A stretch of DNA of 64,000 nucleotides from Syngnathus acus (Eukaryota > Chordata > Actinopteri > Syngnathiformes > Syngnathidae). Location: contig NC_051103.1 in NCBI RefSeq assembly GCF_901709675.1, forward strand, positions 8,045,501 to 8,109,500, given 5' to 3'. This document shows, one piece after another, positions 23,601 to 37,000 of this stretch. A model generated the notes under the pieces. The model made no database searches and had not been told where the DNA came from. It saw only the letters and a program-made list of their open reading frames with translations. Numbering within the stretch: the stretch's first letter is position 1; each line of letters starts with the position of its first letter. Made by a program: the position numbers and the translations under genes.

Positions 23601-26219
23601 ATTTCTATTTTATGAGCTTTAAAAATCTTAATAGGGTGTACTTGTCTTCCACTGAGGACTAAACTATGAAACAAGCTGCTTTCCTAAAGTCTTCCACCTC
23701 TCACCCCTTCATTAATAATCCTCCTTTCTGTCATAACAAATATCTAGCATTGCAAAATCTTTGCATAATATGCTCATTTATCTTTGAGACACCACAATCA
23801 TTTCCAAGTTGAGCCATAATGCGGGAACGGAGCACATATCTCATACATCCTAATTATCTGCTGAAGTGCATTTGGACCTCCAGCTCTCCAGATTTACTGG
23901 TTAGCGGTGTAGCTGGTGAACTTTTGCACCGGCTCCTCGACTCATCGGCAGCTGCGCGCCCTCACCGTCATCTGCGGCACTCCTCCCTTTTCTCGACACT
24001 TTCTGCCCATTTTTCGACATAAAAGTCTGTGTGGTCTCTCTCTTAGGACACTCGGGAAGGCGTGGGCCCAATTGAAGAAGAGCCTGGCTGATGAAGCCGA
24101 GGTTCACCTCAAGTTCTCCTCAAAAGTATTTGGCACTTTTCAAGCTGTTGTGGATATTAAAGATAAAATACAGATATAACCTACAATGTATTTTCCGTCG
24201 ACCAAAAAGTTGAACGGACATCTACTCCTTGAATGTTTAGCTCCATTTTATACATAAACTCACAGGGTCCATTGACTTTGACGGTCACAAAAAAAAAAAA
24301 AATGCAGTAAGGCAATTCAACAGATTATAAACAAAAGACTCATTGAGACTAAATATTTGGCTCAGAGCTGAGTAACATTAAAATAGTTTCATTCTAAATG
24401 TACTGTTAAAGTTGACTTGAAACTTTTGTTATGCTTTCACCTGTCGTGATTCTACTTCATCATTTTTTTTGAGCTTGCTTTAAAAAAACAACAACCAGTT
24501 AGCATGTTCTGCACATGGCCATGCATTTGATCCCATTAATTGTTATTATGACTAAAAAGCATACCTCTATTGTGGTTCAGCTGCAGAGTGAAGTGGAGAA
24601 ACCTTTACTGAGCTTCAGGGAGAACTTTAAGAAGGACATGAAGAGGTTGGACCATCACATTGCAGATTTACGGAAGCAGCTCGTGGCTCGCTATGCTTCT
24701 GTGGAAAAGGTAGACGCAGTTTCACATTGCAGTTCTGCCCAAGTATCAAAATGTCAGGTTTCATTATTTGGATGTTTGCAACCCATGTTTCCCTTTAGGC
24801 CCGTAAAACTCTGGCTGACAGACAGAAGGAGCTGGAGTTGAAAACACAGCAGCTGGAGATCAAACTCAATACCAAGACTGAGGAAGATATCAAGAAAGCC
24901 CGAAGGAAATCCACTCAAGCAGGTCAGAGTTGGGGTGGGAGGGAGGGCGAGGTCAAATGTAACACCCAGGTGTTTATTTTATTAGCTAGACCAGATGCTT
25001 CAACCAAATGGGAATTTTTGCCTGCTCCATAGTGGCAGCAGGCGTTTACTGAATATCATCAACTTTCGATCGAGTATATTCAATGGAGGCTGTCTGTCGT
25101 CTAGCTTTTCAGAGTACAAAAAGAATGTCCGTCCAACTTAAGATGACTTTGGACATAAGATGCATTTTGAATAGCATTGCATTCAAGAAGAAGCTGAGCT
25201 TATTGGGATGAAAAAGCAGATGCCATGTGATGTCATGAGTCGGCCGGCCAGGCACCGACCACATGCTGTCACAAACAAGTGTGAAAGCATCCACCGTCCA
25301 AATAGACACAGAACACAGTCTTCCTTCCCTCCTCTATGGCGCTGGCTTATGCAACTGAGGAGAAAAACAGCATCAGTTGTTGATGCTGCTGCTTGCCTGC
25401 ACTGCACTAACTCCAGTGTGACGGAAGAGGAGCAAAGACTCCCATAACAAAGACTCATTATGGTTATCTTGGGCTCGTTGTGCAACGTTTTATGTAAGCG
25501 CAGGTTTTCCCAACAGCTATTTCGCCAGTCACGAACAAGTTTTACTCGACGTACTTCCTCTAATTGGAATCACTTTCTGTATTATTATCACTCGGGTTCA
25601 ATTTATGCAATTCACACACATTTTTATAATTTCACGTGTATGTACTATACGTAAATAAGTGTATATATATATGTGTATATGTACATGAACTGGATTTTAT
25701 ATTGGATTTGTCTTTCTGAGTTATACAAAATCGGCTTGATATATTGAAACAAAAGAGTGATTCGTGTGCTTCTGTCAAATCTTAATTGTGTTTATAGGAG
25801 ACGAGCTGATGCGTTGTGTGGACCTATACAACCAGTCACAGTCCAAATGGTTTGAGGAGATGGTCACCACCAGTCTGGTGAGTTTGCGTGTGGACTTCAA
25901 CCGTTTGGGAATGTCAATAACACGTTTTTTTCTTCAGGAATTGGAACGGTTGGAGTTGGAGCGAGTGGAGATGATCCGGCAGCACTTGTGTCAGTACACC
26001 ACGTTACGACACGAGACGGACATGTTCAATCAAAGTGTAAGGAGCCATGGACCAGATTTTGTATCGTCGACAGTCTTACTTAGTCTGCTGTTTCTTTTTG
26101 TCCAGACGATGGAGCCAGTGGACAAGCTTTTACAGTGTGTGGATCCTGCCAAAGACAGAGAGCTCTGGGTGCAGGAGAATAAGACTGGAGACATCAGGCC
26201 TGTGGACATTGAGATATAA
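11663..26219 (+). CDS. gas7: GAS7, growth arrest-specific 7 (SH3-WW-F-BAR adaptor)
   Basis: GAS7 is a cytoplasmic membrane-remodelling and actin adaptor expressed in growth-arrested cells and neurons. Coding exons: 11663-11842, 16091-16208, 18637-18714, 19109-19197, 20051-20104, 21389-21478, 22420-22535, 22743-22817, 24047-24125, 24581-24709, 24799-24922, 25798-25877, 25938-26036, 26106-26219. They total 1,425 nt, 474 aa; human GAS7 isoform c is 476. Exon 1 is the SH3 domain (ALYPF-like TLYPFSGDQ, GGWWEGE, GWFPSSYVQ). Exons 2-3 form the WW domain (LPPHWK...GRRYYVN, ETTWERP). Exons 4-5 form a Ser/Pro linker. Exons 6-14 form the F-BAR domain (EWSYCDYFW, LLQKQLKGKQMQKEM, KSLADEAEVHLKF, MKTQQLEIKLNTKTEED, ESQ-like CVDLYNQSQSKWFEE), ending RPVDIEI. 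Introns of up to 4 kb carry repeat remnants. A second start at 19997 could give a form without SH3 and WW. Confidence 0.97.
12090..12116 (+). repeat. (CTCG)n/(CCCG)n tetranucleotide tract
   Basis: Short GC-rich tetranucleotide run in GAS7 intron 1; a CATC/CATG-rich tract follows near 12424-12468. Confidence 0.7.
17302..17326 (+). repeat. (CA)n microsatellite
   Basis: Imperfect CA repeat with one G interruption, in GAS7 intron 2. Confidence 0.85.
17788..17814 (+). repeat. (GT)n microsatellite
   Basis: Uninterrupted GT dinucleotide run in GAS7 intron 2. Confidence 0.85.
19997..20104 (+). CDS. gas7: Alternative first coding exon of GAS7 (short form)
   Basis: An ATG at 19997 opens a frame beginning MSDMEDAGFDGASFLS. 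It runs without a stop straight into the internal exon 20051-20104 in the same frame (54 nt upstream), then uses that exon's donor GTGAGT. A transcript starting here would encode only the linker and F-BAR domain, without SH3 and WW; short GAS7 isoforms are known in mammals. The acceptor TCCTCAG at 20050 shows the same sequence is spliced through in the long form. A GGAAA-repeat tract lies just upstream (about 19938-19962). Promoter activity is inference. Confidence 0.55.
23284..23502 (-). mobile_element. Non-LTR retrotransposon remnant (C-terminus of a LINE ORF2)
   Basis: On the minus strand an open frame reads RNWLGNTLRK, then RRALSWNPEGQKK. This is the conserved post-reverse-transcriptase motif (W.GH.LR...R.AL.WNPEGKRKRGRPK) found near the C-terminus of many vertebrate LINE ORF2 proteins. 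Only this end is recognisable, so it is a 5'-truncated, decayed copy in GAS7 intron 8. Confidence 0.65.
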
Positions 26220-28038
26220 ATTAGAAACAAGACAGCTCTGCTCCCCTTGCAAAATCACCAATGATCCCGATATGACTTTGGACAAAGGGTGGGGATGAGA
26301 ATCTTCCACCAAGAACCTGCTGAGGATGATGATAGTCAGATGAAGGCAACTATTTCTTTATGCACACTAAAATGATGCCAGGACTTTGTCCCAAGGGTGA
26401 AGAAAGACAGTGTACATATGTTCGATTGCCCTTTGTCACTGTGTGCTTTTGCTACATGTTCTAATTCTCACCCGTATGACTTCAGAAGTGAAAATGGTTT
26501 AACCCCTGCTGCTGAGCAAATTGCATTCCGACGAATGAGTCTTGTATCACTGTATTATGACTGACCTGATTCATACGCACGTCACATGCAGTGCCCCTCA
26601 CGCTCTTGCTCTACGTAGTATCTCCATGTAGCTACGCGTTGACAGATGAGGCATAAATATTGACAAGACGTTTCAACTGCTGTGCTTTTTGAGGACTGAT
26701 TTCATTTTGACTACATTAGAATGGTTGAAATTGCGTACATTGTACAGTTATAACCACAGCGAGTCTTATAAATGGTTTGTATAATTGTACTATTGCTACT
26801 TTTAGTGTAATATAAGCTTTACAAGGATGTCCAAATGTAGTTTCATTCCCAAATCTAAATCTACTTGACATTCCATAGAATTGTGATGACCCAAATGCTG
26901 ACTGCAGAATAAAAATCTACAAATTGCAAATTAAGAGCCAAATCGGTTCACTAAACGTCAACAGGAAATATTGGGCATTTGTTATAATCAGGGGTCATAC
27001 AATGTACACGCGTGACATGCAATACTGAAGGGGCTCAAGGATGGAAGAAAATGAATAAAAGACAAACTACTCAGTTATTTGTCAACTAATTGTTCATTCA
27101 TTGTTTAAACTATCAAGTGAAAGTGTGAGTGTGCGTGCGAGCTATTTCAAGGATAATATGAATGATGCTTTCCTCAAAATTCAAACAGATTCACTGACTA
27201 TTTTGGTTACACCAGAACAAATTTCCACATGACATGGCACGAAGTACAACACCTGAGGTTCTCCGTCCCGTTTTTGCTTTTAAAGCGCAAAAGTGACAGA
27301 ATTAACAACTCAAAGAACACGTTTTATTTCCAAAAAATGACATTTCACATTCAGCAATAAAATGCTTTGGTCAAGTTTTGTTACAGTCAAGGGCAGTAAT
27401 AAGATGTGCTTGAAAATAAAAGTAATATTAGTCAATATTTTTAGGGTTCAATGAATCTAAATGTCAATTCCAAATGAATTAGTTAACCAAGAAATGTCAC
27501 TTTGTACCCACCTGCTAGTTTATGGAGTGTTCAAAATGAGACCAAATATAGAATGAAATGATTGTCTTGTTAGTTGGCTACTTTGTTTATCCGACATCTT
27601 CAATTCTGATTTCACCTCAATACACTTTTTCGCATTTTAAAACCAATTTGTCAGGAATAGCCAAAAACATTGTAGCTAATAAATGGTCCACATCTGACGT
27701 TTCAAGCGCTACTTACATTTATATAGTCAACAGTAACAGACATTTATCAAGTGGAAATTATTCATGTGAAAAGGACAACACACTGCAATTAATTTGGCTG
27801 TGGCCTGTAATAAAACAGAGGCCGCTCTACTATATTGTTTTAAAACACTATTGAATGTCACTATCAATAGTAGAGGTACAGGATAATATGAAGTGAGTTT
27901 AAAAAAGTGTTCATGACAAATAAGAGATACTGGGCTTTGTTCATTAAGTGAAAGTGGAATAAAAATACAATTTCAGTCTTACTTTTCTCTCTCGACTTCA
28001 TACTGAACGTAATTTCTGTCACGTCGTAGAAAACCTTT
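26220..28038. other. Convergent 3' ends of GAS7 (+) and the headless myosin gene (-)
   Basis: No coding exon. Candidate plus-strand AATAAA signals for GAS7 are at 26908-26913 and 27054-27059. A minus-strand signal (TTTATT on the plus strand) at 27323-27328 could end the opposing gene. The two 3'UTRs are therefore tail to tail with a few hundred bases between them. Confidence 0.5.
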
Positions 28039-31000
28039 CTAGTCGACCATAAGCTTCTTGAGGGAATTGAGATAAGCCGGAATTAGAGAGCTGACCGACT
28101 CGCCGTCGTCGTTGAGGATCTTCTCGCTTCGACCCTCGGAGCCCACGGAACTGGCCGAGCGCACCAGACTGGGATACGGGGTACTGTAACCCTGCACGCC
28201 ACAAAAGTACAAATTTTAGGATTACATATTATATATATCTATATATAGAGAGAGAGTGATATGACATACAGAGGAGTATCCCTTGCTGAAGCTGCCTCTC
28301 TTCTTGGTCCTTATCTTAGTAAGCGCCGACTCAGCTATGTCAGCTCGTTCCTCAGCATCATCCAGCTCATGGACCGTCTTTCTGTACTTGGCCAAGTTCA
28401 TGTTGGCTTGCTCCTCCTGCACCATTTTGGACAAATCCAAAATATTATGAAACTATGCCAAGATGCAATTTGAATTTGAAATGAGCTTTTTCCGTAAGAA
28501 TCAGATCACACATACAGCCTCTTCCACTTGTCTCTTGTAAGCCCTCATCTTGTTCTGCAGCCTTTCCACCAAGTCCTGCATTCTCTGCTGGTTCTTCTGG
28601 TCCTCCTCAGACTGGAAAACAATTTCCTTCAGCCGGCGTTCATTCTTCCGCAGCGTCTTCACCGTCTCGGCATGTCGCTTCTGCTCGGACTCCAGCTCCA
28701 GTTCCAACTCTTTCACCTGCAAACGCGACATCGCTTGAACACAACTATGCAATTCCAGCAGGGGACACTAGAGGGTGGCAATGCTCTTGTCCTGCTTTTC
28801 GCAAGAACTCCATGAGATTTTCCTTTCACCTCCTCTTACACCACAAAACCCAAACCACAAAAGAAGTATTTCCTTGCCATGCTGGCACAGACAGATTAAA
28901 AAGTAACATCTGTTTTTTCACATTTCATACGGTGACCATTATGGAAGGAACATCCGTGTTTCCAATCTGTTATCTTCGACTTTTGTACATGTACTCTGTA
29001 TGGATGAATAAGCTTGATTTTCCCATCAGCCCAATGTTAAACCAAAAGTGTTATCTCGAGGAGTCAAAGAAAAAATACAAAAACTGTTTCATGAGGCAAA
29101 ATTGAAGCTTCATTTTCCATCACTACAGATCAGGAGCTACAAATTGCTCCTCAAGCAACACCTCATTGACTTAAAAATAGTGAGTCCCTGACAGTTTACC
29201 TTTCCTTCCAACTTTTGGATCGTCTTCTTGCCACCTTTGAGCGCTATCTGCTCTGCCTCCTCCAGCTTGGTGCTCAGGTCTTTCACCTGAGCCTCCAGCC
29301 CTTTCTTCACCTTCTCCAGTTGGAGCGTGTGCTCCTGCTCCAGGCGTAGCTCCTCCCCCACTCGGGCCAACTGAGCATATCCAATACCTTATTGGTCGCT
29401 CGATATCTTCATGATTTCCTCTCGTGTCGGTGTTTTACCTCACAGCTGGCCTTCTTGGACTTGTCTACGAGTCCCCTCATTTCTCCTTGGAGCTCCTCGT
29501 GGTCGTGTTGTAGAGCTTGGAGATCCACCTCGAGTTTCCTCCTGCCGCTCAGAACCGGCTGGAACTAAATAGAACGAGATCAGGTTACAGGATGATCAAT
29601 TAAGTGATGATCATTCAGTGAATTAACATCTCATGTGATGCTCATTCTTTCTCTCTGGTCACCTGGTTATTGAGATCGCTATATTTTTCATTGGAATCTC
29701 GCAGCTCTATCTCCAAGGCTTTGCGAACCCTCTCGGTACTCTCCAAGGTGGAGCGAGCCTCCTCTCCATCACTAGCCAGCAGAGCGCAACGTCTCTCCAA
29801 GGCCAACATCTCCTCCTTGTGCTCCTCACGGGCCCTCACCTCCTCCTCCAGCTGAGCCTGGAGCTCCTAAAGAACAGAGAAGTCATCCAATAAGTTTGAA
29901 GTAGCACAACAATGGTGGTGATGGTGTTGTCATCCAACCTTGATCTGTTGCTGTGTCTTTTTGCTGCTCTTGCTGTACTCAGTGTTGCTCTTGGTTAGAA
30001 GATCCACTTGAAGCTCCATTTCAGTGACATCAGCCTCTAGTTTCTTTTTGAGCTTTGTGACCTCCATCCGACCTTTAATCTCCACATCCAAAGTGGCCTG
30101 TAGGGATTCCAAGGCTCTCTGGTGGCTTTTTCTGATCAAGAAGAAATCAGAGTGAGCTCATCTTAAATGTATTTCTTTGCTCTTTTTGAATGAAGAGGAA
30201 GCAGAAGAGACAGAGCTTACCTCAGTAGTGCTTTGAACGTTTTAAAAGGAAGTAGAGGACAGTATTAAAGGCAGAAAGGAAGATAGTGTGTGAGCGGGAC
30301 AGAGATTCTAGAGACGTGGTACCGAGCAGCATCGATCTCTTCCTCTTTCTCTTGAAGTCTGCGCTCCAGGTCTGACTTGGCCTGAGATAACTCCAGCTGC
30401 ATCCTCAGTAACTTGGTTTCCTCAGCCTAAAAAAAGAATACATCCAACTTGATCATAAGTGAAATGATGGAAGCTTTTTTTTTTGTACTGTACCTCTAAA
30501 GCTGCCTCTGATTCTTCCAGTGATGCCTGTAATTCTTCTTTCTCCATCTCAATCTTCTTCTTTGCTTTTTGGAGCTCATGGACACTCTTCCCTCCATCTG
30601 AGAGCTGGTCCGTGAGGTCAGCTATCTCCTCTGTGTGGAGGGGATTTGCAAATTAAGAGCTATTACTGGACTTTAATTCTTAAAAACTGTATTCCTGTGT
30701 TCACATTCATTGAATCGTGTTATGGTAACTACGGAATAACTAAGTATACCTTGGTGGGCCTTGTTTTCCCTCCGTAGCGCTTCCAGCTGCTCCAGAGACT
30801 CTTCGTGCAGTGTCTTGAGTTTGAAGAGCTCGCTTGCATGTTGTCTGCTCTCCTTTTGACAGCTCTCCACCTCGGCTACCAGCTCCTCACACTTTTGCTT
30901 CCAGTCTCCCAGTTGCTTCTCTAGAACCCGCTGCTTCTTATCAAGAGCCTGTCCACATCCGCTCGCCTTAGATGGAGAGCAAAGTGGATGTTGAAATTTG

Positions 31001-34000
31001 ATCATCACGGACTGCCGTTGACATCAAATGTCCACTGGGCTGGCAGTGAATGAGTTAAAGAACACCTGTGCTCTACCTTCTCCAGGTCCATACAGAGCTC
31101 CTCCACCTCTCCCTGGAGCCTCTGCTTGGTTTTCTCCAGAGAAGAGCATTTAGCTTGTGTGGCTTCCACCGCCTCTTCTGCCTCTTGCAAGCGCAATACC
31201 AATTTTTTTCTGTGACACAAAAATGATTCAGAGCAGTAGACCCGAACGCAGCACACTTGCCAGTATCAACTTGACCTACTTGGTTTCCTCCAGCTCGTCG
31301 GCATACTGGATGGAGTCCGCCTCGTGTTTGGTCTTCAAGTGTGTCACCTCACTGTTGAGTTTGGAGACGAGCCGCTGCAGCTCTTGCTTGCTCTCCTGCT
31401 CCTCCTCGAGCTGCTCCTTGAGCCCCTCGTACTCCTGCCGCACCGAGCTCAGACTTGCGCCGACTGCCTGCTTACACTGGCAAACGCAAGATGTTTTGGT
31501 ATTTGTTTCACTTGCCACATTCAATACTTCATTTCCGTTTCATTTCAATTTGGGGCTTTTGTATATCCACACTGTGACATTTACTTTGACCTCTTCATCC
31601 AGCTGTTTCTTCACTTCCTCCAGCTGAGATTGGAGAAGAGACTTGGTACGACTCAGTTGGCCAGATCTGTTCTCGGCCTCTGCCAATCGTCGACTTGTGT
31701 CTGTATTATCGGCTTGAGAGGCAAATGGGAGTTTTTTTTTGTTTTTAGACGATTTACTTCTACTAAATTGACATGAAATGAAGAAGGTCTCTCACAACTG
31801 TACCTGTGAGTCTGTTCTTGGACACAGTGAGTTCAGTGAGTGTCCTCTGTAGGTCATCGCCTCTCCTGTTGGCCTCGCAGAGCTGTTCTTCTAATTTCTT
31901 CATCTGGCTATCTGAGGTCATCTGCGGTAACACAGGAACACGTGAGTTCACACGGGAATAGCATAGGGCTTAAGTTACTTGAGTTGAAACGGTTTTCCAT
32001 GTCCCCGAACCTTGGCTTTTTGTAGACCTTCGAGCGAGGTGGACAGATCGTCCACTTCCATTCTCAAGTTTTGCTTCTCCTTCTCCAACTTGGCCCGAGT
32101 CCTCTGCAGGGACTCGCACTGCTCATTTAGCTCGGCAATGACATCGCCATGGCGTTTCTTCAGGGTCACAGCCAGCATCTCTGACTGGACAGATGTTTCT
32201 TCCAGGTCTCGTCTCAAACGCTGGAGCTCCGCCTCTCGCTTCTTGTTCATCTCCAGCTGATAACCACACAAATTCTTCTTTATACTAGGTGGAATTTTTG
32301 AAGTTCTATCGACTTCTTTTGCCAGATAATTGTATTTGGAGAATGAGTGCAAATTTAAAACATCTGTTTTTTGAAAGCATAAACATCATCTTTAGCTCTC
32401 AGTAAAATTATACAGCTGGACTACTGATGGCTCGATATCCTCGAATGACTCCAGGAAGTCCAACCACGGGGCTTGTTTCAAAGTAAGCCTATGTCAAATT
32501 GTTGTTTTTTTTACCTGCGAGGCGGTGACTCCACCTGCTTCCTCCAGTCGATCCGTGAGCTCTTCGAGTTCCCTGCCTAAATCTACTCTCTGCTTCTCCA
32601 CCTGTCAAATAGTTAAAAAAAAACCTTTTTATATCTATTTCCAAACTAAATTCAAAACGTGTTGTCAAAATTACCCTGTGACGTGTACATGCTTTTATCA
32701 AATCTAAAATGTTACATTAAAGGCCCCTTATCGAAATTAAGCAGTGAATGCAAAAATGTAAAGTGACCCAACCAAAGTCCCAAGCACAACTGTAAAAGGC
32801 ACGCTTACAAGATGCGCAACGTAAATCACACAAAAGACTTTTCCAATCTTGAACTATTACGTACACAACCATCTTACATGTTTTTTCACAGCTGTTTTAA
32901 GGACAGAAGGTTCACAAAGTATCCTGTAAAAAGCTGTAAAATCCTTCATACTAGCAAAGAAACACCTGAAGCTAAGGCACAAGTGAAAACATATACTAGG
33001 CCCTATTTTGGAGCAATCCTTCAACAGCTACCTCAGCCTGGTATGTATACAAGTCTATGGACATTCACCTTGGTTTGCTGCATGCTGAAACTAACATGAC
33101 TCACCAGAGCCCGTAAGAAATGGAGGATTATCTAAGCTTCAAATGTGTCAACCACATGGATGCTCCTAAGGGAAGATGATTACCGTATTTTCACATGCTT
33201 TGAACCATGCGGTTTTTCCAGATTTTTATGATATTGTAAGATTTGTGCATATTCTCTTATATGGAAATGAAACATGAAAACATCTACGGTTTATAGTCCA
33301 GTGCAGCTTATATATGAACGAAAAAGGAGAACCCCCCACTAATTTTTACTGGTGCGGCTTATAGTCCAGAAATGACGGTATTCTTTATGATAAAAGTTAA
33401 CATTCCATGTGGGCGAAACCTCCATGAGAACTACACTAGTTGTGTCTGTCAGTCATTGTCTCCTGGTGATCTCTCACCTTTTGCACAATAAGGAGCTGTT
33501 CTTTGTGGTGAAGTAATGCTCTATTTGAGATCTTCCTGTGGAACAGATAAAGCAAGGCAAGTCCTCACTTGCTCCGATCTTCACTCATGTGGCTTTAGGT
33601 ATCCCATAACAAATAAAATACCACCCAGAATGGGGAGAGGGGAGCAAAACATCCCCCAAGGGCCTACTCTCAAATATGTAGGTTTTTTTTTGCTACTGGA
33701 ACATGCAACTTTTCAGTCTTACGAGGAGTTGTGCGCCTTAAATACACACATCAAGTCATGTGAAACAACAAGCACTTCAATAGACCGCCTTGGTAGATTT
33801 GCTTTATAGAAGCCAGACCGACCGGCCACCAAGCTTTAGGCTTTTTTCCACCGATCAGTGAAATGTTGCTAAAAAAGGATTTCATATGCAAAATGTGTAA
33901 GAAGAAACAGGTGTGTGTTTTCCGTAGATCGTTTCGCTCAATGATCCTTATCTATTTTCGGCGAGGGCAGTCGTGCATCGTACCTTTACTCTTATGGCTC

Positions 34001-37000
34001 GTTCGGCTTCCAGTTCCTCTTCCAGCTCCTCAATTCGGGCCTAAGGAGGGAGACACAGTTGGAATGGATTTAGTGCGGCAAATGTTTTATTCCTACTTAA
34101 ATATTGTAAGTATAACTTATGCATCATATTGGCTGTGTGAGAGCATCTCTCCAGTAGATGGTTTGTTATTTCAGGGCAGTTCAACTCAGTTGGTTTCCGC
34201 CAATCTCTGGGGATTTGGAATGTTTCTGGATTTGACTCAGGTAGTAATTTACAGCAAGAATGTCTGAGGCCACAGTCATTGTTGGTATTCTGACCAAGGG
34301 CAGGGTCTACCATGTCGGGTTTTGGAGCCTATCCTAAAATTTGAAGAATTTATGGGGTTTTTTTCCCTTCAACTCCTCCCAGTTCAAGCAAATGTTGACA
34401 AGCAAATGCTTCATTAAGAAATGTGATACAATTACTGATCAATACGTCCAATTTCCGAACAGCATAACACCCACAGAAATCATGTTGTATTGGCCCCATC
34501 ACTCCTAAAACATCTTCATGGAACCCAGAAACGTGCAAGGTCAGATCAGAGAACAGCATTAAAGCATGATGATGGATTGGCAATAAATCATCTCCAATGC
34601 TTTCATCAGTTCACCTCAAGCCAAAACACTATTTAGTTTGACTAATAAGAATCAAATTGCCAGTTTCCTCTGAGAGTAGTTCTTCTCCCCGTGTTGTGTC
34701 ATGTTCCTGTGTTATCTGCAACGTCGATCCAGTGTCATATTGTCAGGAAACGAGTCTGACAAGGCGCGTAGCCAAGAGCCATTCACGTAACAACACAGGT
34801 GAAAGACATTCACGTGCTACCCACAACTTCCCAAAAACTAAAAGGCATTCTCAATAAAGAAAAAAACCGATTGACAGTTTTGAATGCATGCAAATATCCT
34901 CCGCAAAATTATTCTAGATATTTTGCAAGTCCCTAATCAACATTTTTTTGGATTCTCCAGCCTCTTGAAGATGGAGCCAAGTTTTCAACAACATAAAACA
35001 CCTTAAAAAGTCATCAACTCACATGCCAGCGAAGGACCTCTGCAGAGAGAACAGCCATGGTTACACAGCAGCTTGACTGACTGACTTGTCTCTCGCTCTC
35101 TCGCTCTCACACACACACACGGACGCACACATGAATGCCTACAAACACACATTATTAAAGCCCCACAGTCCTTTCCAGTCCACACCCCCTTGTGTGTGCT
35201 TGGTTTCTTTTCTCAGCATGCACTATTCACATTTCTACTTCCCTAAACCTTCAAATAAACATTGTGGCTTTCACACAACACATCAGCATCAATAATGCCG
35301 ATTCGGTGGTTCCATACAATTTCTTCTCTTGGAATATTTTTGCAGATGAACTTTGATTGAAAATGCTTGATGCATTTGATGTGTACTCCTTCCCCAGCCA
35401 GGACCTAAAAAAGTGGCTCTGAATTACATTCAGATGTGGCCTTTGTTAGGTCTCTTCTCCCGTGTCTGATGGGAATGTCAGCAGGCGTGGGGAGTTCGAT
35501 CTATCCTCTGTGAGTCCATCAAAGGGGGAAAACATAAGCCAAACAACTGCGAGTAATGCTCGGCAATCGTCAACACCGAGCCGTGCGGACCTCCTGCGGA
35601 GCCCCCGACCATACTGTCCACACATGTTCACATAATTCAGGTCCTCAGCAACACTGTTGGAATTTACCACTTTGTTCTTTTGAAATGTCTTCGAAAAGTC
35701 ATTTATGGCTGTTTGCCTAGCTTGAGAGATCAGCAGGTGACAACAGGTTCTCTTGACCTGCTTAGTGACGATGGGGTCAAAGAAGTAGATATGAAAATGA
35801 TGGGGAAGAACATTTTCAAAACTGTGTTGACTCATAAAGTGTGGGGGATTTCTTTTATTTTTTTGAACCACATGATTTAAACCAAAGAGCCTTTGGGGTA
35901 AGAAGAACTTCATTTTGTCAGACTTTGATGACCCTTCCTCACCTGTCTGTTTTATGAGCACGTACTAAAATCGCTATGAGCACAAGATTGTTGTAAAGAA
36001 ATAACCATGAAACGTTTAAGAGTTTAACCTTATTGACATTTGCTCTTGGCCTGAATTACAGCTCACTTAAGAGCAGCTTTGTTGTGAAATGTAAATGAAA
36101 TGAAATCATCAAGTTCAGGATCAAATAAAGATCACACAAAGTATTGTGCATAAAGTAAAGCAAAGTAGATTTCCCTAACAACTGTTCCAACTTCTCGACG
36201 GCCAAACAGTAGTACTGAAATAAATACAATTAAAATTGACCCCAAAAGCTCAGGTATGAAATTGACAAAGATGACAAAAACAATGACACTAATTGTAGTT
36301 ACTTTTAGTTTTTTTATAAACTCCAAATGAATATAAAATCCCAATTGTAGGTCTTGAAAAGAAGGCCAATTGCTGCTTGTCACACCATTTTGGGGAACTA
36401 GTAGATGCCTATCACTTTGAGTTTCAACCTTCCCCCTGACATGACTGGATCTGTGAAATGAGCCCTGCAGCTCTGTTGAAAAGCAGGAATGCATCACTTA
36501 CTGCTTTGCAAACTACAGGCCAGCATGTCCTTACCTTAAACTGACCTCCGGCTATGACCCCAGGGCTTATTTTCATGTTTGCCTGTTTGAAATTTGTAAA
36601 CCTTTATCTTCCACATCAAATACTCACGTATGACACGTAAAATCAATTCAAAAGAGTCATAATAATAATAATAATAACGACCTGATCAGAATGTCATCTT
36701 ACCTGCATTTCTTTGCTCTTCTTCTGCAGTCCATTGTTGAAGGTCTCTTGAGCTTCAAGCTTGGAGAGAGTACTGCTCATTTCCAAATCCTTCCTTTATT
36801 GACAAAAAGATCAAGAATTTGATTTGAAACTAGAGAAAGAATGAATTGAATTCCTGCCATTCGGTTAAAAATAAATACATTCTATCCATCTTCATCAAAT
36901 GACATTGATGAGTTCACATTCGAAAGTGACAAAGTAATACTGCTACGTCAATAAGTCTAACATGAACGCAAAATGTACGATAGCGATCACATTTGTGTGA

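Noticed and set aside
28019-28204. Arg-rich minus-strand frame over the last headless myosin exon
   Set aside because: Out of frame with the spliced rod; the frame that joins the upstream exon ends at the stop 28041-28039.
30221-30230. 10-nt mini-exon (CTACTGAG-type) between headless myosin exons 30426-30323 and 30131-29939
   Set aside because: Splice dinucleotides exist on both sides, but adding 10 nt would shift the frame; direct joining restores RKSHQRAL aligned with the paralogue.
30941-30948. Downstream acceptor (exon end at 30948) for the exon 30966-30750
   Set aside because: Both acceptors keep frame, but using 30966 gives exactly the same coding length as the full-length myosin (350 nt over two exons).
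35446-35961. 171-codon open frame inside a headless myosin intron
   Set aside because: No recognisable domain or splice context; a frame of this length is expected by chance in 64 kb.
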